64,000 nucleotides of DNA. Source: Antedon bifida (Eukaryota > Echinodermata > Crinoidea > Comatulida > Antedonidae). The position numbers and the translations under genes are program-made. Below, piece by piece: positions 22,816 through 35,522 of this stretch. Every line of letters begins with the position of its first letter. Position 1 is the first letter of the stretch. The stretch lies in assembly GCA_963402885.1 (NCBI GenBank), contig OY727096.1:33833820-33897819 (forward strand). The letters run 5' to 3'. The notes under the pieces were generated by a model that saw only the letters and a program-made list of their open reading frames with translations, had not been told where the DNA came from and searched no databases.

Positions 22816-24510
22816 TCATGAATCTTTGCTTTTCTTTTTCAAGTCTTCTCCATCACTTTCTGTTGATTTCCTTTTCTTCCCTTTAACTTCCAACATACTT
22901 GGGTCAAGTTTATTTGCCATGTGATGTGTCCATAAGGCTATTTCTACTTTGTGAGGAGTCCACTTCTTTTCTGGGTCTAAAAAGTATTTTATATTTTAAC
23001 AAACAAATAGTGCTACTGTAATATAAAATTTACAAGCTCAAGTAGTACACATGAAATGCCATATGTGCCAAAATATTAAGTCTGTCTGGAACCCAAACTA
23101 CTGTATTGTGCAGATAACAAACAATATAATAGTTTCAACCCATCGTAAAGTAGTCTTTTTGATAACTACCTAATTCCTGGCAATTACTCTACAGCTTAAG
23201 TTAGCCCAATTTCCCCCTTGCCTCACCTTGCTTATTTAACCTACTAACACATTCTTCTATGCTCTTCATGTATTTATCAAAATGTTTAGCTGTGTATTCT
23301 AGTGGTGTTAGACCTGGAATTGATAGCATACTTTCGTCTGCCATAAAGGCTACCTGGTCTGGTGCTCCTGCTGTCAATATTGCTGACAAAGAAACAATAC
23401 ATTAAAGATTAGAGAAGTATTTTGGTTACCATATTGGCTGCTCCAATAAGCCCACCAACAAAGAATTTTGGACTATTCATAAATTGTTAACCTTTGTATA
23501 TGTCCTATTTTTTTAATGAATGGTAAACACTATTTGATGCAAGAAGAAACTTTAGTCCTAACTCAACGTTTGAAATACTCTATTAACCATATGATAGTTG
23601 GTCAATCAACCAATGTACCTGAAGCTGTAGCTGGTCCTACTGCTTTGAGGACAACAAGGTCCTTAATAGCAGCTTTTATGTTTGGTAGGTTCTTGAATGC
23701 CTTTGTGCTTGTTGTCTCCACTAACTCGGGACTGTTGGTCTGTACAAGCTCAGTGAGACGTGGACGAAATTTACCTCTCTGAAAATAGATGATGAAAATA
23801 ACAGCATTTCAGATGTTTTCTATTAAAATGTATATCATTGGCATTTATAAGTTGAGGTTGGACAATTCCTTTAATTACTACTACATTGGAAAATGAACTT
23901 TATATGTAAAATAGTTAAATGAAGTGCTGCATTACAGTTTGTGAAATTTAGAGGGTGGGGGAGCTGGGACCATACAGACTCACTGCCAGTTTCCACTTCA
24001 TTAGTTTGCTTAGTTCAGCATGTGTTAAGTATTTGTCTTTCCTGCTTTGAATGTCACCACTCAACGTTTCTTGGTACCTTTATAATAAAACAAACTTGAA
24101 CTGTTGAATGAACTGTATAAATTATTATATATATAATTATATATACTAGGACTACAGATACTGTATATATATCAAACTTCGTAACTCTTTGTACTCATAT
24201 TTAGTTTGGTTGTAGGGAGGGGGGAGCCGTGATAAATAATTTATTTCTTATTTTAATGTGCATGCATGTTAGTTTGTGGGATAAGATTAACTGTACAAGG
24301 TTTGATATAGCTCCAAGCATAAACTTGGATTGTTAGCTGTTTATTTTTATTCTTTTTACCAGTTGTCTAGCTCAATCAAATTTTTGCCTGCTCCAGGTTT
24401 CTTTATTTGTGAAGCTTTAAGTTGTAGAACCTGTTTGTAAATGCCCAATACTCTGCTCCACTCGTCAACATCATTGCTTTCGAAGAAAGATGATGAAGGC
24501 ATTGATGTTT
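22816..24510 (-). CDS. Uncharacterised helix-hairpin-helix protein, 5' exon missing
   Basis: Five exons on the minus strand join in one frame: 24510-24360, 24077-23984, 23778-23619, 23382-23227 and 22976-22816, giving 239 aa plus an unfound start exon. I recognise conserved blocks known from unnamed eukaryotic proteins: a segment around TLSGDIQSRKDKYLTHAEL then LMKWKLARGKFRPRL, the block LKAVGPATASAILTAGAPDQ, then VAFMADE, and W-x-P-H-x-V-E-x-A-L-W near the end. LVVLKAVGPATASA resembles the hairpin of helix-hairpin-helix DNA glycosylases, so a DNA-binding role is an inference, not a finding. The C-terminus is basic and Lys-rich (KGKKRKSTESDGEDLKKKSK), like a nuclear localisation signal. I do not see a catalytic Asp of the glycosylase kind in a position I would trust. 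Confidence 0.75.
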
Positions 24511-25695
24511 CTGGAAAAAAGTATTATTTAGTAGGCCTATTAGTATTATACTACCATAATACATTGGTTTAAAAATATTTAAACCCAGTATTCAGCTAGT
24601 ACAACTAGGTAGAACACCAGGGACAAACACAATCAAATGGTAGTTCCTACACCATAGACAAATATTTTCCCCAGGAAGATTAGTACTCTAGGCCTACTGT
24701 ATTATAGGGAAAAACTGCATGCAAGGCAACATATCTCCCTGCCTTGCAAATGCATGTGTACTCAGTCACTTGTAATAAAGAAGACTAGGCCTAGCTAGGT
24801 ACTTAGAATCCCTGAGGCTGGTAGAATACCTGCTGCAATTGGTCTAGTCAACAAACAATATAATGGTTTAATATTACAGTTGTACTTAATGGAACAAAAC
24901 ATGGTTTAACCAGTAACCACCTAATTAGCCTAGCTATCTGAAATAAATATAAAAAACGCACTTCTCTCCCACGTGGGTCGTCGCTCCTCACTTCCCGCGC
25001 AAATGGGCCAATCAGATATGTCCGTCTAAAGCCACGCCCACTAAGTCTCCACCACCAGAGTCCGAGTATACAATTTAGTAGTACAGCAGCCTCCACTTCT
25101 TCCTTAATATGCAAACCAATTTATTTTCATTTATTTTTTTTAACAGAAACGGTAGAGTCAAGAAATCGATCACCTAATTATCGCCTATTTATGGGTTCTT
25201 AGAGCCATAGACCCCTCTTATAATAATGGAACGATCCATTCAGTGATAAGAGTACATCGACTTTCCAACAAAAGCTCAAATATCTTATTTCTCCAGTTAT
25301 TTTATAAATTCTTTTATTTCTATTAAATCGATGTAGGCCTACATTTCGATCTATTATACAACATTTCGATGTGAACAATAATTATATATTTATTTAATTG
25401 TTTCCTTCATTGTTTTGCTTATAACTGTTATTGAAAATGTTATTGAACTTTTTACTTTCAACTTAACTTTCAAATTCTTCTTTACTTCTTCTGGTTCTAG
25501 AAAACCCAGATATATCTGAGATCTGAGTTTTCTAGACACCCTCCTCAGTACAGTACTTATGGTTCTAATATTGAGTTTTATTTAAGTGTCAAATCTAAAC
25601 TTCTAAGAACACAATGGAATATAGTTGATCATACACATATTTTTATTGCTCTTTCAACCCTTTTAACATTCATACTAAACTTGGATATTTTCATT
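24511..25695. promoter_or_regulatory. 5' region of the helix-hairpin-helix gene and 3' flank of UTP6
   Basis: The first exon of the helix-hairpin-helix gene should lie here. A locally GC-richer stretch at 24960-25060 contains GGGCCAATCAG (a CCAAT box) and is the best promoter candidate. The 88-codon frame at 24848-25114 crosses this promoter-like stretch and is not convincing. The UTP6 3' UTR occupies the right end. A foldback around 25496-25540 (TCTAGAAAACCCAGATATAT against GATCTGAGTTTTCTAGA) is noted. Confidence 0.4.
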
Positions 25696-28600
25696 TTACA
25701 AATGGCCTGCTTGCAGTAAAGTGTATTTAGTCACAAATTCTTCCGTGTAGTTTCCAGCAAGTGCCTTCATAGCGCGCCAATGCAGCTTGCTCACCATCTC
25801 CGGCTTACCCATTGCAGGATCCATTTCCAAACGTATGTATTCTAGCCAGAGTCCTGAGAGAGAAAGTCATTTGGTATTCAATTTGGGGCGTAAATAAGTT
25901 ATTCAAAATTGTTGAATGAATCTAAAATGGTCAAATGCATACCTGGATTTGTAGAGCCAGCTTCTTTAACTGCGTCTTCATAAGCTGCTCTGATTCTTCC
26001 CACTTTTGGACTTTCCTTTAAAAAATACAATTCATTCATTTTAAGATTACAAGACTTTTTCTTCGGTAAATTTCAAAATGTTTATGTCAATTCCAATGTT
26101 TTGCATTAGAATGTGTTAAGCACTGTCTACACTATCAAACTAGTTTGACCAAAAAAATGTGATGTGCCCAAACATAGTAGTGATATTCCCAAATATGGTA
26201 GTGATATGACATCATCGTACATCACATTTTTTTGTCACATAAAGTTTGATAGTGTAGAAAGCTTTACACACTTACCTCTGACAACTCTATTTGGATATAT
26301 TTGTGATAAAATGCAGGTGGCAAAGGTCGAGAGCTAACTAATTTCTTGTAAGCCTTCCTTAGTTTACCAATGCCTTGTGAGACAGCCCAGTCTAAATAAT
26401 GCTCTGTAAAAACCATTGAGATTTCAGCCTTTTCACTTAATCCTCTCTGCAGGTAATAAAAATAGATTTTTTTCAATTTTAGCAATTATTGTTCAAGTGT
26501 TACACAGGGGCTTATCAAGCGGTTAGCTCTTGGGTTGCACGATCCTCCTCTTCATTTTGATATCTATTTTTGACAGACTATTAATCTTATGTTATCGGTC
26601 CCCTCCCCTAGATCAATCAAAGACCAACACATATGTTTATAGTGATCATTTTTTACTAAATAGACTACCCTCATTAAATTATTACTGTATTATAATATAT
26701 TAACAGTAACAAGCTTCATCATTGTTAGACACAGCACGTTCTACTATTATGTGCAATTTATTACTGTATTAAAGTTATATTATTATAGAAATTGTACCAT
26801 AGAATATCACCATCATTATATATTATGAAGAAGTAATATTTTTTTTTATATTTCATAATTTCTTAAAATTCATCATCCATTCATAGCATCTTTTATTTCT
26901 CTTTCTAATATTGTATTAGGACCATTAACATGTCATTAGATCTTCTCAAGTAGAGGTCTAATGTCCGGTATATTACCTCCATTATTAATTCTACATTATT
27001 TGGATCATTCTTCTTGTACCAATCCAAACTGTATTCCCATAGCAACAAGGCATCCTTCAAAATCAACAATCAAAGATTAGTGTGAAAATGACACATTTTG
27101 TTTTCTTTTGTAAAGAGATACAGATCAACTTTATTCCATCCTTCACAGGAAATTCACAAGGTCACAGTTCAAGAATACAATAATGATGAAATGAGACAAT
27201 TATCTCTGAAACCCACTTCAGGTTTCCCTTTCATATTAATCAAATGAAGAATTATGCAGAACTCACCTCAGGTTTAACTTTAGTAACAGCTTCATCAATC
27301 AACTGACACATTATCTTCTTACTACTTTTATCTCCTACAATTTAAAATTGAATTTAATATTACTGTACATTGTTATTAATTTATTTTTAATAACCTTTTA
27401 CTTTATTATGTTTCATGTAATGAGATAGTTCTATACTATTTCATGAGAATTCTTTAGCAGTGGGAAAAAATATGCTTGTTTTTCTTCTTTTGATTTCATG
27501 ACCTCACTGACCTGTCTCTAGTAAAGCTGAATGAAGAGTTAACCTTTGACTCCACAAAGCAACACTATCTTGATATGCTTCAGTTGCCATGACAGCCGTT
27601 GCTGTCGCTTTTTCTAACATACCAAGTCTCAATAATAGGCGAACCTTTAAAAACAACCAAATAATGAATTTTATTGTTAAATTCATGCCAGTACTGAATT
27701 TAGACATTTGCTATAGACTCACCTAATATACTACTATATGTATACTTATCGTACTGTATAACTCACCCATTTGTTATAAATATCTACAGATAATTTGCTA
27801 TGTTTACCAGCTGTTGTAAGAACTTGTGTTGCTTGCTCAACTCTCTAAGTTAAAACCAAAAAATGTACATTTCATAATGTGGTGATTTAATTGAATGGAT
27901 AATGTAATTCTTAGAAGCATGTTATTTTCTATGTACCTTTTCCTTGAGTTTTGTGGAACCATCTTGGTCAATTCTTTCTAGACAAAAGGCAGCATACAAG
28001 CACCATATCTTGTCTGTATTTAACTTTGTTGAAGCTTCCTCATACACTTTATAACACTGCTCTTCTAGCTCTAGCAAAGTAAAAAACATAAATTATTAAC
28101 TAACTTTTAAGTTTATCCTATGTCAATTTAACTTAATATTATCACAAATGATCATTATGAGTTGTTGTACATTGTCTTACCCTGCTGTTCACCTGTCTTC
28201 AATGTTAAACACCTCCTAGCTATTGCATCCCACACTAATTCATTTGATGGATGACTTGTTTGTACGCTGAAAACAACAATATGGTTACACAGGGATAAAA
28301 CATTTATTTACAATAAATACTAGGCTTTTTCATGTTTATAGGGAGCTATACTAGTTAATAATGTGCAGCATTTGTTGATTTGTATTATTATTCATAATTT
28401 AGACAGTCAACCTACTCTGCATATATTTCATCTTCCAGTTTTTGTGTAAAATCAAATTGCTTTAAAATAGGAATAAAGGACATGTGGAAGTTGGCGTCAT
28501 TGCTGATGGCTTGCAATGCTTTCTTGTACACTACTTTGGCTGCTAGACCTTCCATTACATTATCTGTCATCTCTTCTTCATCAGTTTTCATGTTTCCTTG

Positions 28601-30247
28601 CTTCAGCAAGGCCCAGCGTTTTCGTATCTATTAAAATAAAAGACATTTTACAGTTATTTGTAAAGTTAGTGAGGTGAAGTGTCAATCAATATTGAATGAA
28701 ATATTGAATGTACATTCACTTACTTTATCAGCGTGCATAAGCTCCATTCGAAAATACTGTAAGAAAAAATAACAAATATTAAGACCTTGAAAACAAAAAC
28801 ACAATACTGTAAATTGAAATGATTTAATATAACTTACTGTAAAAATTGAACATTACCTCCTGCCATATCTTTTGAGATGTTGGATGATGTCGAAGGGCGC
28901 GCAGCAGGAGACTTCGAGCATTCTCAGATGAGTTGTTATCCTCCATCTCAAACTTGGATGCCATTATCCACATACCTTAGGATTTAAACAAGCAATTTTA
29001 ATCAAATTAAATTGAGTGAACAGACCTGGTAAGAAGGCACTACCATCCCTAGATTGTTGCCATGGATTTTACTACATACCTGGATTGTTGCCATGGATTT
29101 TCAGCATCTTTGTTAGCATCTTACTTAACATTATTTTCTTATTCTGTATGCAAAAGCGGAAATGAAAATAGTAAGAAAATACAAAGCATAGAGATATTAT
29201 TACATTTAACAGATTTTGTAGAAGACTTTACAAGTTCAACTTTACCCATTTTTTGAGGAATTCCATATAAGACAACCAAATGTTGAGATCATCGGGAAAC
29301 AGTGTACATGCCCTCTGAAATAAAGTACAAAACATTCATTGTATTATAAAAATGATTGTGAGTATTTCTTATACTTTAAAGAAAGTGAGATGATGCACCA
29401 ACCTTAAATAGCCTGGCAACCCTGGAGACAATATTAAACTCAATTTCCTCTTTCTTGAAAAAGTATCTGATTTTCTGAAATAAAATTTATTAAATGTATT
29501 TATTAACTGTTTCTTTTTTGTTATCACTATGACACACAGACATTGTGGTATTCAGTTGTATTTTACCTCTCGTCTCGTCTTAATCAGGGTCAGCAGACTT
29601 ATTTCATACTAAAATAAAGGAAATAATGTACGTTATTTTAGATTGTTTTCAAATTCTATACCAGTATTTAATTAAGTTACGGATTTGTAAAATTACAACT
29701 ATTTACTGAATTTACCTGTATATAACGTAAAAAATCGTCTTTTTCTTTCTGTCTACGAACTAACCGATACTCATAGCTTCTTTTTTTCTTAATTATTGAC
29801 CTGCAATAATATATAATTCAATTTGTGAAATAATATAACATTTTAGGCCTTAGTTTAGTCATTAATTTTAAAACTTAAAAATCAACAAATCAATATTTTA
29901 ATAAAAAAGTCTTCATTTTTAGTAACTAAAATCAATGGCACACATCACACAGTCTGTTTACCTGAGCAGACTATTGTACCGATGTTTTCATATAATAAAA
30001 GTTAGCCTAGGCCTATCCCAGACTAAAAGGGCCTACCCTACAAGAGCGCCTCACGGCCGCGATGGTCTACCCAACTCGCTCGGGCCCTGGCCATTAGCGC
30101 GTAAGAAGGCCTAGCTAATTTATAAAAACGACCTGGATTTTAAAGCTATGCATACTTAATCTCTGAATTTGTAAATAGGCCAACTCTTTCAAGTTGTTCG
30201 AGCTCTGGCAGAGCTTCTTCGATACTTTGTTGTACAAATTCAGCCAT
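25696..30247 (-). CDS. UTP6, small-subunit processome protein
   Basis: UTP6 is a HAT-repeat protein of the U3 snoRNP/SSU processome, needed in the nucleolus for 18S rRNA maturation. Eighteen exons join in frame to 588 aa, close to the human length: 30247-30156, 29800-29716, 29608-29567, 29474-29403, 29314-29246, 29143-29080, 28975-28857, 28756-28724, 28627-28416, 28266-28181, 28070-27937, 27844-27767, 27644-27512, 27334-27267, 27054-26977, 26446-26276, 26015-25943 and 25853-25696. The N-terminus MAEFVQQSIEEALPELEQLE and the following KKKRSYEYRLVRRQKEKDDF are diagnostic. HAT-like W/Y-rich repeats follow (LNIWLSYMEFLKKW, KIWQEYFRMELMHADK, LWLEYIRLEMD). The protein contains no membrane segment. 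Its start lies 280 bp from that of DNAAF5 on the other strand. Confidence 0.95.
26118..26263. mobile_element. Foldback MITE-like element, family A, copy 3
   Basis: Full-length copy inside the second-last UTP6 intron (between the exons ending at 26276 and starting at 26015). CTGTCTACACTATCAAACTA at one end pairs with AGTTTGATAGTGTAGA at the other. The internal GATATTCCCAAATATGGTAG is repeated once. Confidence 0.8.
29053..29101. repeat. Short duplication across a UTP6 exon end
   Basis: GATTGTTGCCATGGATTTT occurs at about 29052-29070 in the intron and at about 29083-29101 inside the exon that ends at 29080. It is a local duplication that left the donor GTATGT intact. Confidence 0.75.
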
Positions 30248-30527
30248 CTTCCGTCAAAATGTGATCGCGTGGCCACGATCCGATAAAACAAAAACACACA
30301 TAAACAAAAATTACATGTGCTTTGTGACCTCACCATAAAATTTATTTTAATAAAAAAATGTCTTACAAAATAAATTATTTGTTTACTACAGATAGGTTTT
30401 AAAATAATATAAAAACTCAATATTGTATAATTGAATGTCATAAACAGTTGATAAATTTTTTAAATAAGCACAGTTAATGTTAGTGGCAACATTTATTAGA
30501 CCACTTGTGTGCGTCCTAAGCAACAAC
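30248..30527. promoter_or_regulatory. Bidirectional promoter, UTP6 / DNAAF5
   Basis: Only 280 bp separate the start codons of UTP6 (minus) and DNAAF5 (plus). Near UTP6 the sequence is GC-richer (GTGATCGCGTGGCCACGATC, about 30261-30280). The middle is AT-rich with no clear TATA box. The DNAAF5 start ACAACATGGCGG has a good Kozak context. A head-to-head pair this close usually shares a promoter. Confidence 0.7.
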
Positions 30528-33500
30528 ATGGCGGACAATTCAGAAGTTGAAAGTGTAGAAATTAAATCTAATATTATTTTACAAGCTGTTGCAAGGCATG
30601 TAAATTGTTTAAATGAAGGGACACGAATGGTAAAGAAAAGGGCACTTGATGGAATAAGAAAAGAAACATTAGGTCGTATTCCATTGCCAGAAAAAGATGT
30701 TTTACAAAAGGTTTTTGATGGATTATTGAAGCCGCTGTTGAAAAGTATAGGAGACCAGGTTGAGAAATGTAGGGAGCTGTCTATTTTGTTAGTGGGTGAT
30801 TTTATGGAGAGTGTTTCGAATCCAGAAATGTTCCTCCCATACCTGATACCAACAATAGTTCAGCGGCTAGGGAATCAAGATATTGTGGAAAATGCAGAAG
30901 AATTAAGGTTTAATTTGGTTGAATTGTTGACGAAAACGGTTGATTTGACAAACAAGAAGATTGCACCATATTTGGATGACATTGTAAAGATTATGGAAAG
31001 GACAATATTAGATCCGTATGCGGAGGTCCGCAAGCAGAGCTGTGTGTGTACATGTAAGGTTGCAAGAGGGATACCAGAACATTTCCATATGCAGTCCGAA
31101 TCTTTAATAAACCCACTTCTTCAAAGTATCAGCCATCAACATTCCAAAGTGCGAGTACAGTGTATCATTACAATAGGAGACGTTTTACAATTTGGAAGTC
31201 ACAAGCCTATGGAAAATGTTATCTCGCATCTTACGCAACGTCTGTTTGATCATGCACCGTCGGTTCGGCTAGCCATTACAGAGATTGTTGGGTGGTGGCT
31301 ATTGGAATTTGTTGATCGCTATTCGTTCCATCATAAATTAATTCCAATTCTGCTAACCAGCCAATCAGATGAACTTCCAGATATTAGTCAAAAGGTTATT
31401 ATTATTTTCAACTGCTAACAAATAGGAAGTTATTAAAAATACTATTATATCATCATATTTATATCATCATATCATATTCTCATCAATAAAAAATAAAGAA
31501 AATGAATTGTAGCCAAAACAATGAATTGTTAAAACAGTTGATTTATTGAAAATTAATTCATTTTTTTTTTCTTGCAGGCTTACAAACTGTGGGATGAAGT
31601 TGGTGCCAAGTATGAAGAAGAGAATGAGGAAGAATTGAAGAATAAAATGAATTTTGTTGAAGAATTAGAGATTGCTCCGGGAATTGGTAAGGAGTGTGCG
31701 TCATACTACCTGCATATGTAGGTACTGGTAGAGTGCGAGCAATGTGAAGAAAATATAAACTTCTTTTTTTTCCCTTTAAACACCGTACAATTTTTCAACA
31801 GTTTATACTGATGAATTATTCACTTTCAATTCTTTGTTCTTGTGTTCAGCTTCTAGACCTAGACTTGGATGTCGTACATTGATTTTCCGAAATATGTCCA
31901 AGATTTTACCAGGCCTTCTAAAAGACCTAACAGACTGGACTGTTGCTAACCGACTGATGTCTGTGAAATTACTTCACACTCTACTCATCAATTCTGAGGA
32001 CAATAGCACACAGCACATGGAGAAATTACTGACAGGAATGTACAGAGCGTGTGCAGACGAGGAGCCAGAGATTGTAAAAAGGGTATGTATTCAAGAATAT
32101 TATTTTTCCGTATACATCCATCTATAATTGTTGAGACTAAAACATTTTCACTTGAATTAAGTCTACACATCAGGACATATATGGTGCAGTGTCTGATAAT
32201 GATCATGCTTATAACTACAGTATATCTAAGTCTCATTCAAGGCTTAAGGAGTGAAATAGTCTAGTTTAACCGTTCCTTGAGGTACAAGGAAACGGCATGC
32301 TAACCATCAAGCTCATACATTTATTATTTCAGTCTTAACAATTTAATTCTTTAGGTCATTAAAGCAGCTGAAATTGTAGGCTGGTATGTTTGTCCAGAGG
32401 TGTACTGCAAACTGATTTTACCCAGTCTGAAGAACACACAAAGTGCTCATGTCCTCATGACATTGGCTGCTATTATTAGAGGCTCAAGACCTGACTTGTT
32501 TGAGGCACACATGAGTGAAATATCAACCACATTAGCTGAGGTTGAAGTCTGTCGAGTTGAAAATGTAAGTTTTTTTTATTTAAAATGTTATTTTTTTTGG
32601 TGTAATTTTTATTTAACCCAAGAAGCAGCTACAGAAATTTTAAATATAACAATATTACAATCATTTGTACCTCCATTAGGCATTGTACCAACTGCAGTTA
32701 GTATCCTGTGTGAATGCCATCATGTCAACAGGAAGTAAATATCCAGATAGACTCCAGTCATCCAGCCTGCAATTGTTTACAGTCTTATTGAACATGCTTG
32801 CACTGGCTCGCGATGAACATATTCATACTGAGGTAAATAGAATTAGAATTCCAATATATTTACAGACAGAAACAAAAAGATTAATGATAAAGTTATTAAT
32901 ATTAGGGATTTGTTTTTATTTATTTATTTTAAAATAAATTTATACTGGTTAAAAACATATCAGGTAATAGATATTGCACCTGTTTTACATATGGTCCTGT
33001 TTTTTAGTAGACTAAAAAACATTTCATAAAAAGACATTAAAAAAAACTTACAATAAAACTGGAAATCACAAAAAACGATATTTAGAGTATGGACTTACCC
33101 CTGTACATAATGTTGAATTTGTGGATACAGGTAGTATTCTGATAAAGAGAGGAGTGGCAATCATGCAAAGTTGTTGACAGGACACTATATTAATTTAATG
33201 TAAAAAGTTGGTAAATTACCATGTTTGTTATGTGATAAGACATTGCACATAATATAAAATGTTAATTTTGTTCGTCAATAGGCCAACAGCTCACTGAAAA
33301 CACTTGCAAACATCCAGGGTTTGAGTAACACAACTGAACTGTATGAAAAACATACAAAAGATTTACTGGAGACTTTGAAGGGAAACTACAAGGATTGGAA
33401 CAATTATTCTTTGGAACGTTTAATTTTTGACACTTTACTTACTGAAGCAGGTATTGTTTATTTAAATATCCTTTAGCATTTTAAACTGTTCAGTTCAATA

Positions 33501-35522
33501 TTAATATTCTACAGCTCCAAGCTAATAATTGAGTAGTACAGTAATTTAATCCAATCTTATCAGCCACAAGAAACCCTTCCTAGAGAAGGACTTTAGGATT
33601 TGCAAAGTAGATAATCAAAGATGTTAATGATCACAGAGGGCTGTGCTTAATCGCAGTGTGGAACATTTAATAGTAGTGTTTGTTTAGAACATTATTTGTA
33701 ATAAGGTTGTGAGGTAGTTTCCCGAATGATCCTAATCAAAACAGTACTGAGTTTGGTCTGCTAGCATTCCTCATAGAAGCATTAATGAAGCAAGCCTACC
33801 TGTACTGGTGGTGACTATAGAATGGTCCTGAAATAACGACTATGCTTCGGCTTTAATTGATAAATGATTGAAATATTATATTAGTGTAGATGTGTTGCTA
33901 TATCAAATGTTCCGTATAGTATACAAAACTCTGTAATAATGACCATTGTTTGATGATAAAAGAATGTATAACTGTTTGTTGACAGGAGCTATTCTTGGTG
34001 CTCTTCTAACTGATATCGTTCCAATGCTGAGTGAAAACCTTCAACCAACTAAAGATGCTGAACTTAGACTTAAGTTCTTTTCACTCTTATCACGACTGTT
34101 GATGAATTCTGGTGCTTCAATTGATTCCCAGCAAGGCTTTGGTTCTTTTGCCACCATAGTAGTTAAGGACATGATACTACCAAACTGTGTCTGGCATGCT
34201 GGCAGAGTGTGTGCAGCTGTCAGGACCACAGCCGTATCCTGCCTCTGGGCTCTCTTTCAAAGTCAACTTCTCACTCAAAAACAGGTACAAACTTTTTTTT
34301 TTTTATTTGTTTACTAATACTATTATTTATAATTAATTGTTCAAAATCATCAAATTCCACACCAACAGCCAAAGCTGAAAAGGTCGGATTTCAGGTACAA
34401 GAAAGCTTAAAATTATAAAACTCTGAGATTGTTAGTTAAACCATATTCTTCATCATTACTGTACTGTATCACCACATATTTCATAAAATATTTAAAACTT
34501 TTATAAAGACATATACTATATAAGGACATATACTATATAAGGCCATATAATATCATTGTGTCTTTTAAATAAATTACCATACACATTTTTCTTTCAGGCA
34601 ATTGATTTATCAAAAGACCTGTTGACACAGTTGAAAAGCCTTCTAGAGGACGAGGTAAAATCTACCAGACTGATTACTTGTCGTATTTTCAGCAAGTTTC
34701 TACTTGTTTGTGGAAAGAGCTTTGATCCAGATCACTTACACAGTTTTTATATTGAGTTATTAAAACGACTGGACGACAGCAGCGATGACATCAGAGTAGC
34801 TGTTGCTAAAACCTTCTTGATTTACTTCCAATGTTTCCCTGTGAACTATGACACGTCCTTATATGGTGCTCACTTGCAAGAGATGTATAAAGGACTGTTG
34901 GTACATCTTGATGATCCTGATGCACACATTCAACAGCAACTCCTTGGTAGGACTTATTTCTTTTTCTCTTTTCCTTTTATTTATTTATTCTTTAAACTTG
35001 GTGACCTCTTCAGAGGGCCCAGTTTGACAAAAGAATTACATTTTTGGATACATAAAACAAATAGAAAACCACCACTATTTCCAGCAAACAAAGATTTTCA
35101 GATTTTTATTTTTTTATATAAATTAGATATAATAATAAACGATGAATTGAATTCTAAATCTTGCATCCTTGTTTCTGTTAAATAAAAGTTTTTAAAAAGA
35201 ATTCTTTTTTAGTTGATAGGTGTAATTTATTTATTTCAAACTATTAACCAGGCTGCCTACTAGCCTGTAAATACAACAAAAACATATTTCTTTAACTAAC
35301 ATTAACTTTAACTAACTAACTTGACCAGCATCAAATTCTGAGGTCATTACCAGCTAGAACATTAACAATAAAATTGTTGTTGTTTGTTTTACAGATGTGT
35401 TAAAAGAAGCAGGTAAAATCAAGCCATCACTACTACTAGATGAACTTGAAGCTGTCCGACATAAGCACAGAACTGACGTCTACTGCCAGAAACTGTCTGA
35501 CCATCTCAAACCAATCTTATGA
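30528..35522 (+). CDS. Dynein axonemal assembly factor 5 (HEATR2)
   Basis: DNAAF5 is a cytoplasmic HEAT-repeat factor needed to pre-assemble axonemal dynein arms; loss in humans causes primary ciliary dyskinesia. Nine exons join in frame to 838 aa: 30528-31394, 31578-31686, 31850-32082, 32355-32564, 32680-32832, 33282-33450, 33986-34284, 34598-34946 and 35395-35522. HEAT-like helical repeats fill the protein. Family blocks include EKCRELSILLVGDF, DPYAEVRKQSC, ASRPRLGCRTLIFRNMSKI, LLKDLTDWTVANRL and EPEIVKRVIKAAEIVG. An in-frame ATG at 30477 is rejected because 30528 has the better context and matches the usual N-terminus. A large first exon (867 nt) is followed by small ones. AATAAA lies at 35600-35605. 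Confidence 0.95.

Noticed and set aside
24848-25114. 88-codon minus-strand frame
   Set aside because: It covers a CCAAT-containing promoter-like stretch and has no splice partners that join the helix-hairpin-helix exons in frame.
30477-30527. Upstream in-frame ATG as the DNAAF5 start
   Set aside because: The ATG at 30528 has a better context (ACAACATGGCGG) and gives the usual protein start; the extra 17 residues have no counterpart I know.
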